From Chryseobacterium ginsenosidimutans (lineage in GTDB: Bacteria > Bacteroidota > Bacteroidia > Flavobacteriales > Weeksellaceae): a stretch of 64,000 bases of DNA. Below the pieces are notes generated by a model. It was not told where the DNA came from. It did not search any database and saw nothing but the letters and a program-made list of their open reading frames with translations. The stretch spans positions 1,595,001 to 1,659,000 of the forward strand of contig NZ_JAUSXC010000001.1 of NCBI RefSeq assembly GCF_030823405.1, in the 5' to 3' direction. This document shows, piece after piece, positions 36,282 to 45,990 of this stretch (the stretch's first letter is position 1; each line of letters opens with the position of its first letter). The position numbers and the translations under genes were made by a program.

Positions 36282-36512
36282 ATGAAATATTTAAAAATTA
36301 ATACAGAAGAAACAGCCGATCTTGAAGCATTGAGAAATGCAATTCTTCAAATGAAAGGCATAGAATCTATAGAAATCATCGACGACGAAAATCCTGAAAG
36401 TGAACTGAAAAAAGCTTTTCATAAAACAAAAGAACAGTTCAAAAAAGGGGATTACGAAACAGTAGTTAATGATATTTTCGACATTTTAACAAAAAATAAT
36501 TCTAAGAAATAA
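36282..36512 (+). CDS. Small acidic hypothetical protein
   Basis: This 76-residue soluble protein begins at ATG 36282, four bases after the preceding stop, and ends two bases before the M1 aminopeptidase gene. The tight spacing supports it as real. It has an N-terminal ferredoxin-like beta-alpha-beta pattern (KYLKINTEETADLEALRNAI, then GIESIEIIDD) and a basic helical tail. This recalls small antitoxin-like DUF2683-type proteins, but no toxin gene is adjacent. Function unknown. A longer start at 36231 would overlap the hydrolase gene. Confidence 0.55.
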   Translation: MKYLKINTEETADLEALRNAILQMKGIESIEIIDDENPESELKKAFHKTKEQFKKGDYETVVNDIFDILTKNNSKK

Positions 36513-36514
36513 TA

Positions 36515-39028
36515 ATGAAAAAAGCTATTTTATCGATTGCTCTTTTGGGTGGAATTCTCTTTTCTGCCAATCTAGCAGCACAAGCCGAAACTTCAGGCAG
36601 AGAAAAGGTGTACAGAGCCACTCATACGAAAGTAACGGAACTGAAACACACCAAACTGAAAGTAAATTTCGATTATCAAAAAGAACAGATGAACGGGGAA
36701 GAATGGCTTACTGCTGCTCCTTTTTTCTATCCGACAAACGAACTGACACTTGATGCAAAAGGAATGTTGATTCATGAAGTAGCTTTGGATATCAATGGTA
36801 AAAAGTCTACTTTAAAATATGATTATAAGGATGATGTCTTGAAAATTACGTTAGATAAAACGTATCAGAAAAATCAGGATTATACGGTTTATATCAAATA
36901 TACGTCTCGTCCGAACGAAGTGAAACAAGAGGGAAGTGCAGCAATTAATGATGCAAAAGGATTGTATTTCATTAATGCTCAGGGAAAAGATGCTGATAAG
37001 CCGACGCAGATCTGGACACAGGGTGAAACTGAATCTTCTTCTGCATGGTTTCCGACCATTGATAAATCCAACCAAAAAACAACTCAGGAAATTTATATGA
37101 CGGTTCCTGATAAATATGTGACGCTTTCCAACGGATTGTTAAAAGATTCTCAGAAAGAATCAAACGGTTTGAGAACAGATCACTGGGTGATGGATAAAAG
37201 ACACTCAACGTATCTTTTCTTCATGGGAGTCGGTGAATATGCAATCGTAAAAGACAAATGGAGAAATATTGCGGTTGATTATTACATCGAAAAAGAATAC
37301 GAACCTTACGCAAAACAGATCTACGGAAATACGCCGGAAATGCTTGAGTTTTTCTCTAAAAAGCTGGGTTACGATTATCCTTGGGCAAAATATGCACAGA
37401 TTTCTGGTAGAGATTACGTGAGTGGAGCCATGGAAAATACAACTGCAACGCTGCACGGAAGTGATATTTTACAAAAACCAGGGCAGTTAATCGACGAAAA
37501 TACTTGGGAAGATACGATCGCTCACGAATTATTCCACCAATGGTTTGGAGATTTGGTAACGGCAGAAAGCTGGAGTAATTTAACGGTTAACGAATCTTTT
37601 GCCAACTATTCCGAATATCTTTGGAACGAATACAAATACGGAAAAGACCAGGCAGATTATCACCAGATGAAAGATGTGAATAATTATATTCATAATCCTG
37701 GAGATTTTAAGAAAGATTTAGTAAGATTCGATTATGATTCCCGTGAAGATGTTTTCGATTTGGTAACGTATCAAAAAGGGGGAGGAATCCTTCATATGTT
37801 GAGAAATTATTTAGGTGACGATGCTTTCTTCGCAGGATTGAATGATTATTTGAAAACGTATGAATATCAAAACGGAGAAGCTCATCAATTGAGATTATCA
37901 TTCGAAAAAGTTTCAGGAAAAGACCTGAATTGGTTCTTTAATCAATGGTATTTCGGAAGCGGACACCCCAAAATTAAATATTCTTATACTTTCGAGCCTG
38001 TTAAAAAACAGATGGTTGTTACGATCGAGCAAACTCAGGAACAGCCGTTTCAGTTTCCATTGGCAATCGATGTTTACGACAACGGAAAGCCCAAAAGATA
38101 CAATGTCTGGGTAAATGCAGCCGCAAAAAGTACCTTCGATTTTGATGTTTCTAAAAATGCAGATTTAGTAAATATCAATGCAGACGGAATTTTAGTTGCA
38201 GATATTACCGATACAAAAACTCCGGAGCAGAACTTGATGCAGTTTACGGGTTCTAAAGAATTCAAAAGCAGATACAATGCTTTAAGCGGAATTAAAGATC
38301 AGGTAGGCAAAAACCCGGCAGCGACAAAATTATTGGCAGCAGCGTTGAAAGATCCTTACTTCAGAACGAAAATCAAGGCGTTACAGTTAATGGATTTATC
38401 AAACCCTGAACAGTTTAAGGCGTTAGGTTCTGATGTTGAAAAATTAGCTTCAAACGATCCTAAAACATTGGTTCAGGCAGCAGCGATTTCAGCGTTGGCA
38501 AAAACCAAAGACAAAAAATATCTTCCGATCTTTGAGAAAGGGGTAAATGCAGTTTCAAATGCAGTGAAAGGAAATTCTGTAAGTGCAATCGTTGCAGTTG
38601 ATCCTTCAAGAGCCAGCTCTTTGGCAGAGAAAATAGACCTTGATGGAGCTTCAGAAACCTTAATGGGACAAATGTTACCGATCGTTGTAAAGAATAAAGT
38701 AACTTCTCAAATGTCAAATATTGCTCAGCTTGTAGCATTTTATCCTTTCATCAAATTCCAGAATCCGGAGTTAGGGAAATCTGCAGAAGAAGGATATAAT
38801 TGGATTATGAGTTCTGATAATCTTAAAGCAACAGAAAGTGTTACAAAGATAGTGAGCCAGGCAAAAGGGCAGATGGGAGATAACCCACAGGTAAAAATGA
38901 TGATAAGTCAAATGTTGAAAGATGGTCTGAGCAAGAAAATGGAACTTCTTAAACAGAACCCCCAAAATGCAGCTAGTATCAACAAGCAGATTGATGCTAT
39001 TAACAAAGCAATTGAAGATTTCAAATAA
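36515..39028 (+). CDS. M1-family metallo-aminopeptidase
   Basis: This 837-residue protein has a signal peptide ending ANLAAQA. It has an N-terminal beta domain, then the M1 catalytic domain with exopeptidase motif SGAMENTTATL near residues 303-313 and zinc motif HELFHQWFGD (residues 337-346) with the third ligand Glu in TVNESFANYSEY. The C-terminal 300 residues are helical and HEAT-like, ending in a Lys-rich coiled coil. It removes N-terminal residues from peptides in the periplasm, probably for nutrition. It is the last gene of a run starting at thyA and is followed by a terminator. Confidence 0.92.
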   Translation: MKKAILSIALLGGILFSANLAAQAETSGREKVYRATHTKVTELKHTKLKVNFDYQKEQMNGEEWLTAAPFFYPTNELTLDAKGMLIHEVALDINGKKSTLKYDYKDDVLKITLDKTYQKNQDYTVYIKYTSRPNEVKQEGSAAINDAKGLYFINAQGKDADKPTQIWTQGETESSSAWFPTIDKSNQKTTQEIYMTVPDKYVTLSNGLLKDSQKESNGLRTDHWVMDKRHSTYLFFMGVGEYAIVKDKWRNIAVDYYIEKEYEPYAKQIYGNTPEMLEFFSKKLGYDYPWAKYAQISGRDYVSGAMENTTATLHGSDILQKPGQLIDENTWEDTIAHELFHQWFGDLVTAESWSNLTVNESFANYSEYLWNEYKYGKDQADYHQMKDVNNYIHNPGDFKKDLVRFDYDSREDVFDLVTYQKGGGILHMLRNYLGDDAFFAGLNDYLKTYEYQNGEAHQLRLSFEKVSGKDLNWFFNQWYFGSGHPKIKYSYTFEPVKKQMVVTIEQTQEQPFQFPLAIDVYDNGKPKRYNVWVNAAAKSTFDFDVSKNADLVNINADGILVADITDTKTPEQNLMQFTGSKEFKSRYNALSGIKDQVGKNPAATKLLAAALKDPYFRTKIKALQLMDLSNPEQFKALGSDVEKLASNDPKTLVQAAAISALAKTKDKKYLPIFEKGVNAVSNAVKGNSVSAIVAVDPSRASSLAEKIDLDGASETLMGQMLPIVVKNKVTSQMSNIAQLVAFYPFIKFQNPELGKSAEEGYNWIMSSDNLKATESVTKIVSQAKGQMGDNPQVKMMISQMLKDGLSKKMELLKQNPQNAASINKQIDAINKAIEDFK

Positions 39029-39062
39029 GTTTTAAACAAAAAATTCTTTGTTGGAAAATATG

Positions 39063-39096
39063 ATAACCGTTATTCTTATAACGGTTATTTTTTTAT
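39063..39096 (+). terminator. Intrinsic terminator after the M1 peptidase gene
   Basis: ATAACCGTTA pairs with TAACGGTTAT around six bases and is followed by a run of Ts. Confidence 0.85.
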
Positions 39097-39198
39097 TGGT
39101 TAAACGATATTTATTATTTTTTATTCAATATTTATTAAAAATGTTTAATTATTTAATTTTATAATTATAATTTTGTTGTGAAATTAATATTTAAATAA

Positions 39199-40038
39199 AT
39201 GCTAATGAAAACAAATCTACTTTTAAAAAAAATGAAAAATCGATATTTTTTTTCGGTTTTAGCAATTTTTTCTGCAATGGGTGCAAAAGCTCAATTATCT
39301 ACATTTCCATGGACGGAAACTTTCGATGATGATTCACCTACAAGGTCCGGTTGGACACAGATCTATGAAACCAATAATGTTAACTGGACATTCTCATCAA
39401 CCGCAACCACCGGAAGTGTGGGAATTCCTGCGTTTAGCGGAACAAAATTCGCCAATTTTCCCGCCACTTCTTCTAATGCAGACAAAACAAAACTGGTAAG
39501 CCCACCTTTGAATACGGCAGGATTAAGTTCTCCCAAAATAAGTTTTTATCTTATAAATCCGCAACAGGGTGCGAATGCCAATTGGGTAAGGATTTACTAT
39601 AGGTTTTCAGCGACTGATCCTTGGAATATGATGATGGGTTTCCAACCACCTTTCAGCTCATGGTACTTCTTCGGAAATATTGGTGTGCCGTTAAATATTT
39701 ATCAAATAGCAATTGAATGTGAAAATGCTCAGGGATATTCTACACTGATTGACAATTTCACGATAAGTAATGATGTTTTAAGTGTTAATGATGTTTTAAA
39801 TCCATCTAAATCATCTGTTAAATATTATCCTAATCCTGTGAAAGATGTATTGAATTATACAAGTAAAGAAAAGGTACAGGAAATAGTTGTCTATGACATA
39901 GCCGGTAAAATAATAAAGTCTCACAAAGTGGATTCGAATCGTGGAAATATAGATGTTTCGACTTTGGATAAAGGGATGTATATTATTTCCGGAAAAACCG
40001 ACATTGGAACCGATACGTTTAAAATAATCAAGAATTAA
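39199..40038 (+). CDS. Type IX-secreted protein, choice-of-anchor-J-like
   Basis: This 279-residue protein has a signal peptide ending SAMGAKAQ. ATG 39232 gives the most compact signal, and 39199 and 39205 are in-frame alternatives. A beta-sandwich of about 170 residues starts with FPWTETFDDDSPTRSGW, a MAM/choice-of-anchor-J pattern. The C-terminal 80 residues (VKYYPNPVKDVLNYTSKEKV to GMYIISGK) are a type IX type A sorting signal. It is a surface or secreted protein with the same layout as the gene at 14920. Function unknown. Confidence 0.78.
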   Translation: MLMKTNLLLKKMKNRYFFSVLAIFSAMGAKAQLSTFPWTETFDDDSPTRSGWTQIYETNNVNWTFSSTATTGSVGIPAFSGTKFANFPATSSNADKTKLVSPPLNTAGLSSPKISFYLINPQQGANANWVRIYYRFSATDPWNMMMGFQPPFSSWYFFGNIGVPLNIYQIAIECENAQGYSTLIDNFTISNDVLSVNDVLNPSKSSVKYYPNPVKDVLNYTSKEKVQEIVVYDIAGKIIKSHKVDSNRGNIDVSTLDKGMYIISGKTDIGTDTFKIIKN

Positions 40039-40062
40039 ATTTACTTTTAATTATAATTACTG

Positions 40063-40087
40063 AGCACTTCATTATGAGGTGCTTTTT
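40063..40087 (+). terminator. Intrinsic terminator
   Basis: AGCACTTC pairs with GAGGTGCT around ATTAT (one G-T pair), followed by TTTT. Confidence 0.75.
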
Positions 40088-40186
40088 ATATAAATGACAT
40101 TAATTTAAAAAAAGCTTAAAATTTGCTTGAAATCATATATGATTAAACGTTTACATTTTTTAAATTCGTATTAAAATTAAAATAGT

Positions 40187-41515
40187 ATGACTTTTGGAAT
40201 TGAAGCAGCAAGCTTTTATGTACCTTCTTTATATGTAGAAATTAAAGATTTGGCAACGAAAAGAGGAATAGAACCAGCAAAACTGGAGAAAGGATTAGGT
40301 TTGCATAAAATGGGATTTCCCGATGTACATGAAGATGCAGCGACATTTGCAGCAGAAGCTTTATTAAAATTAATAAAAGACTACAATCTCAATCCAAAAG
40401 AAATAGCAAGAATTTATCTGGGGACGGAAAGCGCATTGGATGCCGCAAAACCCACGGCTTCTTACGCCATGCAGATGGTGGAGAAAGTCTTAGAGGTAGA
40501 ATTTGGTGAAAGATGTTTCAGAAACTGTGATGTTGTAGATCTTACTTTTGCCTGTATCGGAGCGGTGGATGCACTTCACAATTCACTGGATTTTGTAAGA
40601 GTAAATCCGGAAAAAAAAGCCGTTGTCATTGCGAGTGATTATGCAAAATACGAACTGGCTTCTTCGGGAGAATATACGCAAGGCGGTGGCGCAGTTGCAG
40701 TTTTGGTTTCTTCAAAACCTGATCTTATTGAAATTGAAAATAATTGGGGGGTTGCTACAGAAAGTGTTTTTGATTTTTTCAAGCCGAGACGCCATTTTAA
40801 GAAAGAAGATTTAACAAATGCTCCCGAAAATTTCCCTGAAAAGATTGAGGTTTTTACAGATGAACCGGTTTTTGACGGACAATATTCCAATCAGTGTTAT
40901 CAGGATAGAATCAGGGAAGCTTACCATCATTATAAAGAAATTACAGGAAAAAATAAACCTTATGAAGCTTGGAAATATCTTATTTTTCACCTTCCTTATG
41001 CTTTTCACGGGAAAAGAGTTTTTACTGAAATTTACAGCTTAGAAAACGAACTTTCTTACGGAACTCAAGAAGAACAAAAAGCAGTGGCAAAATCTGAAGA
41101 TTATATTCAATTTATAAATGATAAAATTGAAAAATCACAAAGAGCATCTTCCGAAATCGGAAATATGTACACGGCTTCTATTTTTATGGCTTTACTTTCT
41201 GCATTGCAGACTTCTTTTAATGAAAATGAAGAATTAGCAGGACAGGAAATTGGATTTTTAGGCTACGGAAGCGGTTCAAAATCAAAAGTTTTTGCCGGAA
41301 AAGTTTCAGAAAACTGGAAAACTGTTGCAAAAAAATGGAACTTATTTGAAGACTTAAAAAACCGAACGGCAATTGATTTTGATACCTATGAAAAACTTCA
41401 CAGAAAACAATTGGAAAATTCTGTTAATAACAATTATAAAGGTTTCGGATTGAAATCTGTGGAATTGGAAAACCCTGTTTTGAAAGGAGCAAGATATTAC
41501 CATTATCAAGGATAA
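40187..41515 (+). CDS. Hydroxymethylglutaryl-CoA synthase
   Basis: This 442-residue thiolase-fold enzyme condenses acetyl-CoA with acetoacetyl-CoA to HMG-CoA, the entry to the mevalonate route to isoprenoids used by flavobacteria. The nucleophile is Cys123 in DLTFACIGAVDALHN. IYLGTESALDAAKPTASY near residues 77-94 and LIFHLPYAFHGKRVF near 268-282 (general-base His region) are also conserved. It starts with the typical FGIEAASFYVPS. Other mevalonate genes are not in this window. It ends before a hairpin shared with the convergent AraC gene. Confidence 0.9.
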   Translation: MTFGIEAASFYVPSLYVEIKDLATKRGIEPAKLEKGLGLHKMGFPDVHEDAATFAAEALLKLIKDYNLNPKEIARIYLGTESALDAAKPTASYAMQMVEKVLEVEFGERCFRNCDVVDLTFACIGAVDALHNSLDFVRVNPEKKAVVIASDYAKYELASSGEYTQGGGAVAVLVSSKPDLIEIENNWGVATESVFDFFKPRRHFKKEDLTNAPENFPEKIEVFTDEPVFDGQYSNQCYQDRIREAYHHYKEITGKNKPYEAWKYLIFHLPYAFHGKRVFTEIYSLENELSYGTQEEQKAVAKSEDYIQFINDKIEKSQRASSEIGNMYTASIFMALLSALQTSFNENEELAGQEIGFLGYGSGSKSKVFAGKVSENWKTVAKKWNLFEDLKNRTAIDFDTYEKLHRKQLENSVNNNYKGFGLKSVELENPVLKGARYYHYQG

Positions 41516-41539
41516 TTAAATCAATAGTAAATTTTTTTA

Positions 41540-41567
41540 AACATCTCAATTTTGGGGTGTTTTTTTA
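41540..41567. terminator. Bidirectional hairpin between HMG-CoA synthase and AraC genes
   Basis: AACATCTC pairs with GGGGTGTT (with G-T pairs) around six bases and is followed by seven Ts on the plus strand. Confidence 0.65.
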
Positions 41568-42488
41568 TTCTGAAAAAAGAACTTTATCCTGATAACTTTT
41601 TGGAGTAACTCCGACTAATTGTTTAAAAACTCTCGTAAAATAATTAGTATCGGAAAAGCCTGTCTGATAAGCCGTTTCTTTAATACTGTTCTGGCTTGCC
41701 AGAAGCTCTTTTGCTTTATTAATTCTCTCCTGCAGAATAAACTCATTCGGTGAAGTTCCCAGTTCATCTTTAAACATCTTGAAGAAATTTGATTTACTTA
41801 CATAAGCAAGCTTTGCAATATTGTCAATTGATAATTTCTGATGAATATTTTTTCTGATATAATCTACCACAAAACCGATTCTTGATTTATTTTTAGCAAT
41901 ATTTTTCTCCATCATACCTCTTGCCTGTGTCTGCATCAACCGTATTAAAAGCTCTTTTAATGCAAAATCTGCCATGATATCTTTCTGCGAATTATCATCC
42001 ATTGCGATTCTCATGATATTGTTGGTGGCAGAAGCTAGGGATTCGTTGTTAAAAAGAAAAAATTCATCCAGCTCAATATTCCAATGTGAGGTTTCATCAG
42101 CTTTCGGAAGATGATAGTTTAAATGGTTCAAAGAGTTTTCTATAAATTCAGGATTCAGGCTTAGAGAAATGCATTGTGAAGGTGTTTCATCGGCTTCAGG
42201 AAAATCAATAACCATCGTTTCTCCTGGTGAAACCAAAACACTCTCTCCCGGAAAATAATCAAAATAGTTTGTCTTATTATCCAGTTTCATATGTTTTTTA
42301 CCGCGAAGCATTGCAGTAAACGCAATGGTTTCAAAATGCAGTTTTACATCGAAAGCGGCTCTGTGAGTTTCATAAATACTAAATTCACAATTGTTTAGAT
42401 TGAATTTTGTCTGATTTTCGATGAGGTTCACAAGCTGGCTTTCCTTCTTTAATTCAGGGGTATTTAATAAAAATTTATGATCATTCAT
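41565..42488 (-). CDS. AraC-family transcriptional regulator
   Basis: This 307-residue regulator has an N-terminal cupin-like AraC_binding domain (residues about 1-180, FDYFPGESVLVSPGETMVID). Two helix-turn-helix motifs make up the last 100 residues (KLSIDNIAKLAYVSKSNFFK and ASQNSIKETAYQTGFSDTNY, ending FTRVFKQLVGVTPKSYQ). It is divergent from the aldehyde dehydrogenase gene across 181 bases that should hold its operator, so it very probably controls the aldehyde/alcohol dehydrogenase operon. The inducer may be an alcohol, aldehyde or diol. Confidence 0.9.
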   Translation of the reverse strand: MNDHKFLLNTPELKKESQLVNLIENQTKFNLNNCEFSIYETHRAAFDVKLHFETIAFTAMLRGKKHMKLDNKTNYFDYFPGESVLVSPGETMVIDFPEADETPSQCISLSLNPEFIENSLNHLNYHLPKADETSHWNIELDEFFLFNNESLASATNNIMRIAMDDNSQKDIMADFALKELLIRLMQTQARGMMEKNIAKNKSRIGFVVDYIRKNIHQKLSIDNIAKLAYVSKSNFFKMFKDELGTSPNEFILQERINKAKELLASQNSIKETAYQTGFSDTNYFTRVFKQLVGVTPKSYQDKVLFSE

Positions 42489-42669
42489 TTCTAAACATTT
42501 TTTATTGCCTGTTTACTCAAATATAGAGAATTATCAACTTACACAACTGTTAATGAAATGATAAAATTATCAGTCTGCACGATTTTGATGTTTTTTTATA
42601 CGATTGTGCTATACGAATGCTATAAGTAAGTGTAATTTGGTAATAGATAAAAATTAAAATTATAATAAA

Positions 42670-44199
42670 ATGAGCACTTCAACACAACAGCAATCAGAGA
42701 CATTATTACAGTGGCCTGAATTTAAAAACAAATATGATAATTATATTGACGGAAAGTTTATGCCACCTGTAAACGGACAGTATTTTGATGTGGTTTCTCC
42801 GGTTGACGGTAAAAAGTTTACGCAGGCAGCACATTCCTCAAAAGAAGATCTGGAATTGGCTGTTAATGCAGCAGAAAAAGCGTTTCAAACCTGGAAAGAC
42901 ACTTCATCTACGGAAAGAAGTATTATTTTAAACAAAATGGCCGACAGAATCGAGCAAAATTTAGAATATATTGCCACGGTTGAAACCATTGATAATGGTA
43001 AAGCAGTGAGAGAAACGTTAGCGGCAGATATTCCTTTGGCAATAGATCATTTCAGATATTTTGCCTCAGTAATCAGAGCGGATGAGGGCTCTCATAATGA
43101 GTTAGATAAAGATACAGTTTCATTAATCGTTCACGAACCGCTTGGGGTAATCGCCCAAATTATCCCTTGGAATTTTCCAATATTAATGGCAGTCTGGAAA
43201 TTAGCACCGGCTTTGGCGGCAGGTAACTGTGTCGTTTTAAAACCTGCAGAAAGCACACCGATTTCCATCATGGTTTTAATGGAGCTAATCGGAGATTTAC
43301 TTCCGAATGGAGTGGTAAATATTGTCAACGGTTTCGGAGCAGAATTAGGAAGAGCATTGGTTACCAATCCAAAAGTGAACAAAGCGGCATTTACCGGTTC
43401 TACGGCGACGGGTCGTTTGGTAATGCAGTATGCGACAGAAAATATCATTCCTGTAACATTGGAATTGGGTGGGAAATCACCAAATGTTTTCTTCAGTTCG
43501 GTAATGGATGCGGACGACGAATTTTTAGATAAAGCTATCGAAGGAGTAGTTCTTTTTGCTCTAAATCAGGGGGAAATCTGTACCTGTCCGTCAAGATTAT
43601 TGGTGCAGGAAGATATTGCAGATGCGTTTATCGCTAAAGTAATCGAAAGAGTAAAAGCAATTAAAGTAGGAAATCCGTTGGATAAAACAGTGATGATGGG
43701 AGCTCAGGCGTCTCAGATTCAAAAAGATAAAATTCTTTCTTATATCAAATTAGGAAAAGAAGAAGGTGCGGAAGTACTTGTCGGAGGTGATGTAAATAAT
43801 GTCGGAGAAGGTCTTGAAAACGGCTATTACATTCAACCGACTATTTTTAAAGGAAACAATAGAATGAGAATCTTCCAGGAAGAAATTTTTGGGCCAGTCT
43901 TAGCGTTTACTACTTTCAAAGATGAAGAAGAAGGTATAAAGATCGCAAATGACACGATTTATGGTCTTGGAGCAGGAGTCTGGACAAGAGATGCGCATCA
44001 GTTATACAATGTTCCGCGTCGGATTCAGGCAGGTAGAGTTTGGGTAAATCAATACCATTCTTATCCTGCAGGAGCTCCTTTTGGAGGTTATAAGCAGTCA
44101 GGAATAGGTAGAGAAAACCATAAAATGATGTTAGATCATTATCGTCAGACAAAAAACATGTTGATTTCTTATAACAAAAACAAATTAGGTTTCTTTTAA
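42670..44199 (+). CDS. NAD(P)-dependent aldehyde dehydrogenase (AldB/ExaC type)
   Basis: This 509-residue enzyme oxidises aldehydes to acids. Motifs in order are the cofactor site [20 protein letters not shown], the active-site Glu in [15 protein letters not shown] (near residue 265), and the catalytic Cys in [15 protein letters not shown] (near 302), a CTCPSR pattern typical of the acetaldehyde dehydrogenase AldB/ExaC branch. [13 protein letters not shown] near the end completes the family set. The adjacent zinc alcohol dehydrogenase and DUF779 genes support ethanol or short-chain alcohol oxidation to acetate. Confidence 0.92.
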   Translation: MSTSTQQQSETLLQWPEFKNKYDNYIDGKFMPPVNGQYFDVVSPVDGKKFTQAAHSSKEDLELAVNAAEKAFQTWKDTSSTERSIILNKMADRIEQNLEYIATVETIDNGKAVRETLAADIPLAIDHFRYFASVIRADEGSHNELDKDTVSLIVHEPLGVIAQIIPWNFPILMAVWKLAPALAAGNCVVLKPAESTPISIMVLMELIGDLLPNGVVNIVNGFGAELGRALVTNPKVNKAAFTGSTATGRLVMQYATENIIPVTLELGGKSPNVFFSSVMDADDEFLDKAIEGVVLFALNQGEICTCPSRLLVQEDIADAFIAKVIERVKAIKVGNPLDKTVMMGAQASQIQKDKILSYIKLGKEEGAEVLVGGDVNNVGEGLENGYYIQPTIFKGNNRMRIFQEEIFGPVLAFTTFKDEEEGIKIANDTIYGLGAGVWTRDAHQLYNVPRRIQAGRVWVNQYHSYPAGAPFGGYKQSGIGRENHKMMLDHYRQTKNMLISYNKNKLGFF

Positions 44200-44211
44200 T
44201 TTTAAATATTA

Positions 44212-44340
44212 GGGCGTGCCCGTTTGCCTCAGCTTATGCCGGGGCAAAACGGTCGGGCTATGCAGGGCTCCACTTCGTTTCGGTGCTCCGTTTCACTTCG
44301 CACCGGCTCGTTCCTCGCCGTCCTTTCTATCCCTCACGCG
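44212..44340 (+). repeat. GC-rich intergenic element
   Basis: About 130 bases between the aldehyde and alcohol dehydrogenase genes are far richer in G+C than their surroundings. The block starts GGGCGTGCCCG, contains CGGTCGGGCTATGC and a CGGTGC/GCACCG hairpin, and ends TCCTTTCTATCCCTCACGC. From memory this resembles dispersed flavobacterial repeats beginning GGGCGT and ending CCCTMACGC. An in-frame upstream start of the alcohol dehydrogenase gene passes through it, but the translation is not protein-like. Confidence 0.65.
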
Positions 44341-44427
44341 AACAACCATTCATCCTTCACCGAACTATTTTCTGGTGGGCAGGAATTTTATTCTCAAAAA
44401 ATCAAACTAAAACTAATAAATCAAACT

Positions 44428-45465
44428 ATGATCCCAAAAACAATGAAAGCTGCAGTCGTTCAAGGCTACGGACAACCGCTACAAATCCAGGAAGTTCCTG
44501 TAAAAGTGCCGGGAAGATATGAAGTCTTAGTAAAAGTGATCGCCTGTGGAGTCTGCCATACAGATTTACATGCGGTAGATGGTGATTGGCCTGCAAAACC
44601 CAAAATACCATTAATTCCCGGACATGAGGGAGTAGGAATCGTTGTTGCCTGCGGACCGGAAGCTTACGTAAAAGAGGGCGACGCAGTGGGAGTTCCATGG
44701 CTGTATTCAGCTTGCGGATGCTGTGATTATTGTATTACGGGGTGGGAAACGCTTTGTGAAGCACAAAAAAATGGTGGTTATAGTGTTGATGGTGGTTTTG
44801 CAGAATATGTAATTGCAGATTCAAGGTATGTCGGACATCTGAAATCGAATGTCAACTTTCTGGAAATTGCGCCGATTCTTTGTGCGGGAGTTACTGTTTA
44901 TAAAGGTTTAAAAGAAACGGAAACAAAACCTGGAGAGTGGGTTGCGATCTCAGGAATTGGAGGTCTTGGTCATGTGGCGGTTCAATATGCAAAAGCAATG
45001 GGAATGCACGTTGCAGCAATTGATGTTGCGGATGATAAATTAGAATTAGCTAAAAAACTAGGAGCAGATTTAGTGGTCAATGCAAAGAACACAGATCCCG
45101 GAGAATATCTACATAAGGAAGTCGGCGGAATGCACGGCGCATTGATTACAGCAGTTTCTCCAATTGCCTTTAAACAGGGAATTGATGTGTTGAGGAGAAA
45201 AGGAACCATTGCTTTAAATGGTCTTCCTCCCGGTTCTTTTGAATTGCCGATTTTTGAAACGGTGTTAAAAAGAATTACGGTAAGAGGCTCAATTGTAGGA
45301 ACGAGAAAAGATCTTCAGGAAGCATTAGACTTTGCGAATGAAGGATTGGTAAAAGCAACTGTAACTGCTGCAAAATTAGAAGACATCAACGATGTTTTTG
45401 ATAAAATGAAGAAAGGACAGATCGACGGAAGAATTGTTCTTGATATCGCAGGAAGTGCAGGTTAA
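44428..45465 (+). CDS. adhP: Zinc-dependent alcohol dehydrogenase, AdhP-like
   Basis: Starting at ATG 44428, this is a 345-residue medium-chain dehydrogenase. The catalytic zinc site is CGVCHTDLH near residues 39-47 with GHEGVG, the structural zinc site is CGCCDYC followed by CEAQ near 95-110, and the Rossmann loop is [17 protein letters not shown]. It oxidises short alcohols such as ethanol or reduces aldehydes. Starts further upstream (44224) would translate the GC-rich repeat and are rejected. It is functionally paired with the aldehyde dehydrogenase gene, 228 bases upstream. Confidence 0.93.
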   Translation: MIPKTMKAAVVQGYGQPLQIQEVPVKVPGRYEVLVKVIACGVCHTDLHAVDGDWPAKPKIPLIPGHEGVGIVVACGPEAYVKEGDAVGVPWLYSACGCCDYCITGWETLCEAQKNGGYSVDGGFAEYVIADSRYVGHLKSNVNFLEIAPILCAGVTVYKGLKETETKPGEWVAISGIGGLGHVAVQYAKAMGMHVAAIDVADDKLELAKKLGADLVVNAKNTDPGEYLHKEVGGMHGALITAVSPIAFKQGIDVLRRKGTIALNGLPPGSFELPIFETVLKRITVRGSIVGTRKDLQEALDFANEGLVKATVTAAKLEDINDVFDKMKKGQIDGRIVLDIAGSAG

Positions 45466-45483
45466 TTATATTAAGTGTGTGTG

Positions 45484-45516
45484 GTTCGGCGAAATTTATT
45501 TCGCCGAACTTTTTTA
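45484..45516 (+). terminator. Intrinsic terminator after the alcohol dehydrogenase gene
   Basis: GTTCGGCGAAA pairs perfectly with TTTCGCCGAAC around TTTA and is followed by six Ts. Confidence 0.9.
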
Positions 45517-45591
45517 ACTTTACTAATGAATAGACAATTATTAATCTTAAAAATAACAGATTAAAATAAACCAACACAAAAAACAAAGAAA

Positions 45592-45975
45592 ATGGAAACA
45601 AAAATATCCAGAGTATCCGTTACAGAAAAAGCTTTAGAAGTAATCTGGGAATTAGAAAAAAAATACGGTGATTTGATGTTTTATCAAGCGGGAGGATGCT
45701 GTGAGGGAACACAACCGCAATGTTTTGAAAAAGGTGGCTTTTATCCCAGAATGAATGATGCAATGATTGGAACGATCAATAATCATGAATTCTGGATCGA
45801 CCGCGATTTATTTGAATACTGGCAATATTCACATTTTACATTAGATGTTACAGACGGTTTCGGACCTGGCGGTTTTTCTTTGGAAACGCCTTTAGGAAAA
45901 ACATTTAAAGTTAATTATAAACTTTTCACTCCTGAAGAACTTCAAAATTTAGAACCTGTAAAAAGAAGTGAATGA
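45592..45975 (+). CDS. DUF779 protein
   Basis: This 127-residue protein shows the DUF779 signature, a cysteine cluster in FYQAGGCCEGTQPQCFEKGG near residues 33-52, and FTLDVTDGFGPGGFSLETP later. DUF779 genes are usually found beside aldehyde and alcohol dehydrogenases, as here, but no biochemical role is established. The cysteines could bind a metal or make the protein redox active. A terminator separates it from the dehydrogenase gene, so it may have its own promoter under the same regulator. Confidence 0.85.
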   Translation: METKISRVSVTEKALEVIWELEKKYGDLMFYQAGGCCEGTQPQCFEKGGFYPRMNDAMIGTINNHEFWIDRDLFEYWQYSHFTLDVTDGFGPGGFSLETPLGKTFKVNYKLFTPEELQNLEPVKRSE

Positions 45976-45990
45976 TTTTATTGATAGCTT

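Noticed and set aside
38460..38738. Leucine-rich open frame antisense to the M1 peptidase gene
   Set aside because: It reflects the codon use of the Lys/Ala-rich sense strand; it has no start context or motif.
44224..44427. Longer start of the alcohol dehydrogenase gene
   Set aside because: The added residues are a translation of the GC-rich repeat and are not protein-like; the dehydrogenase domain begins at 44428.
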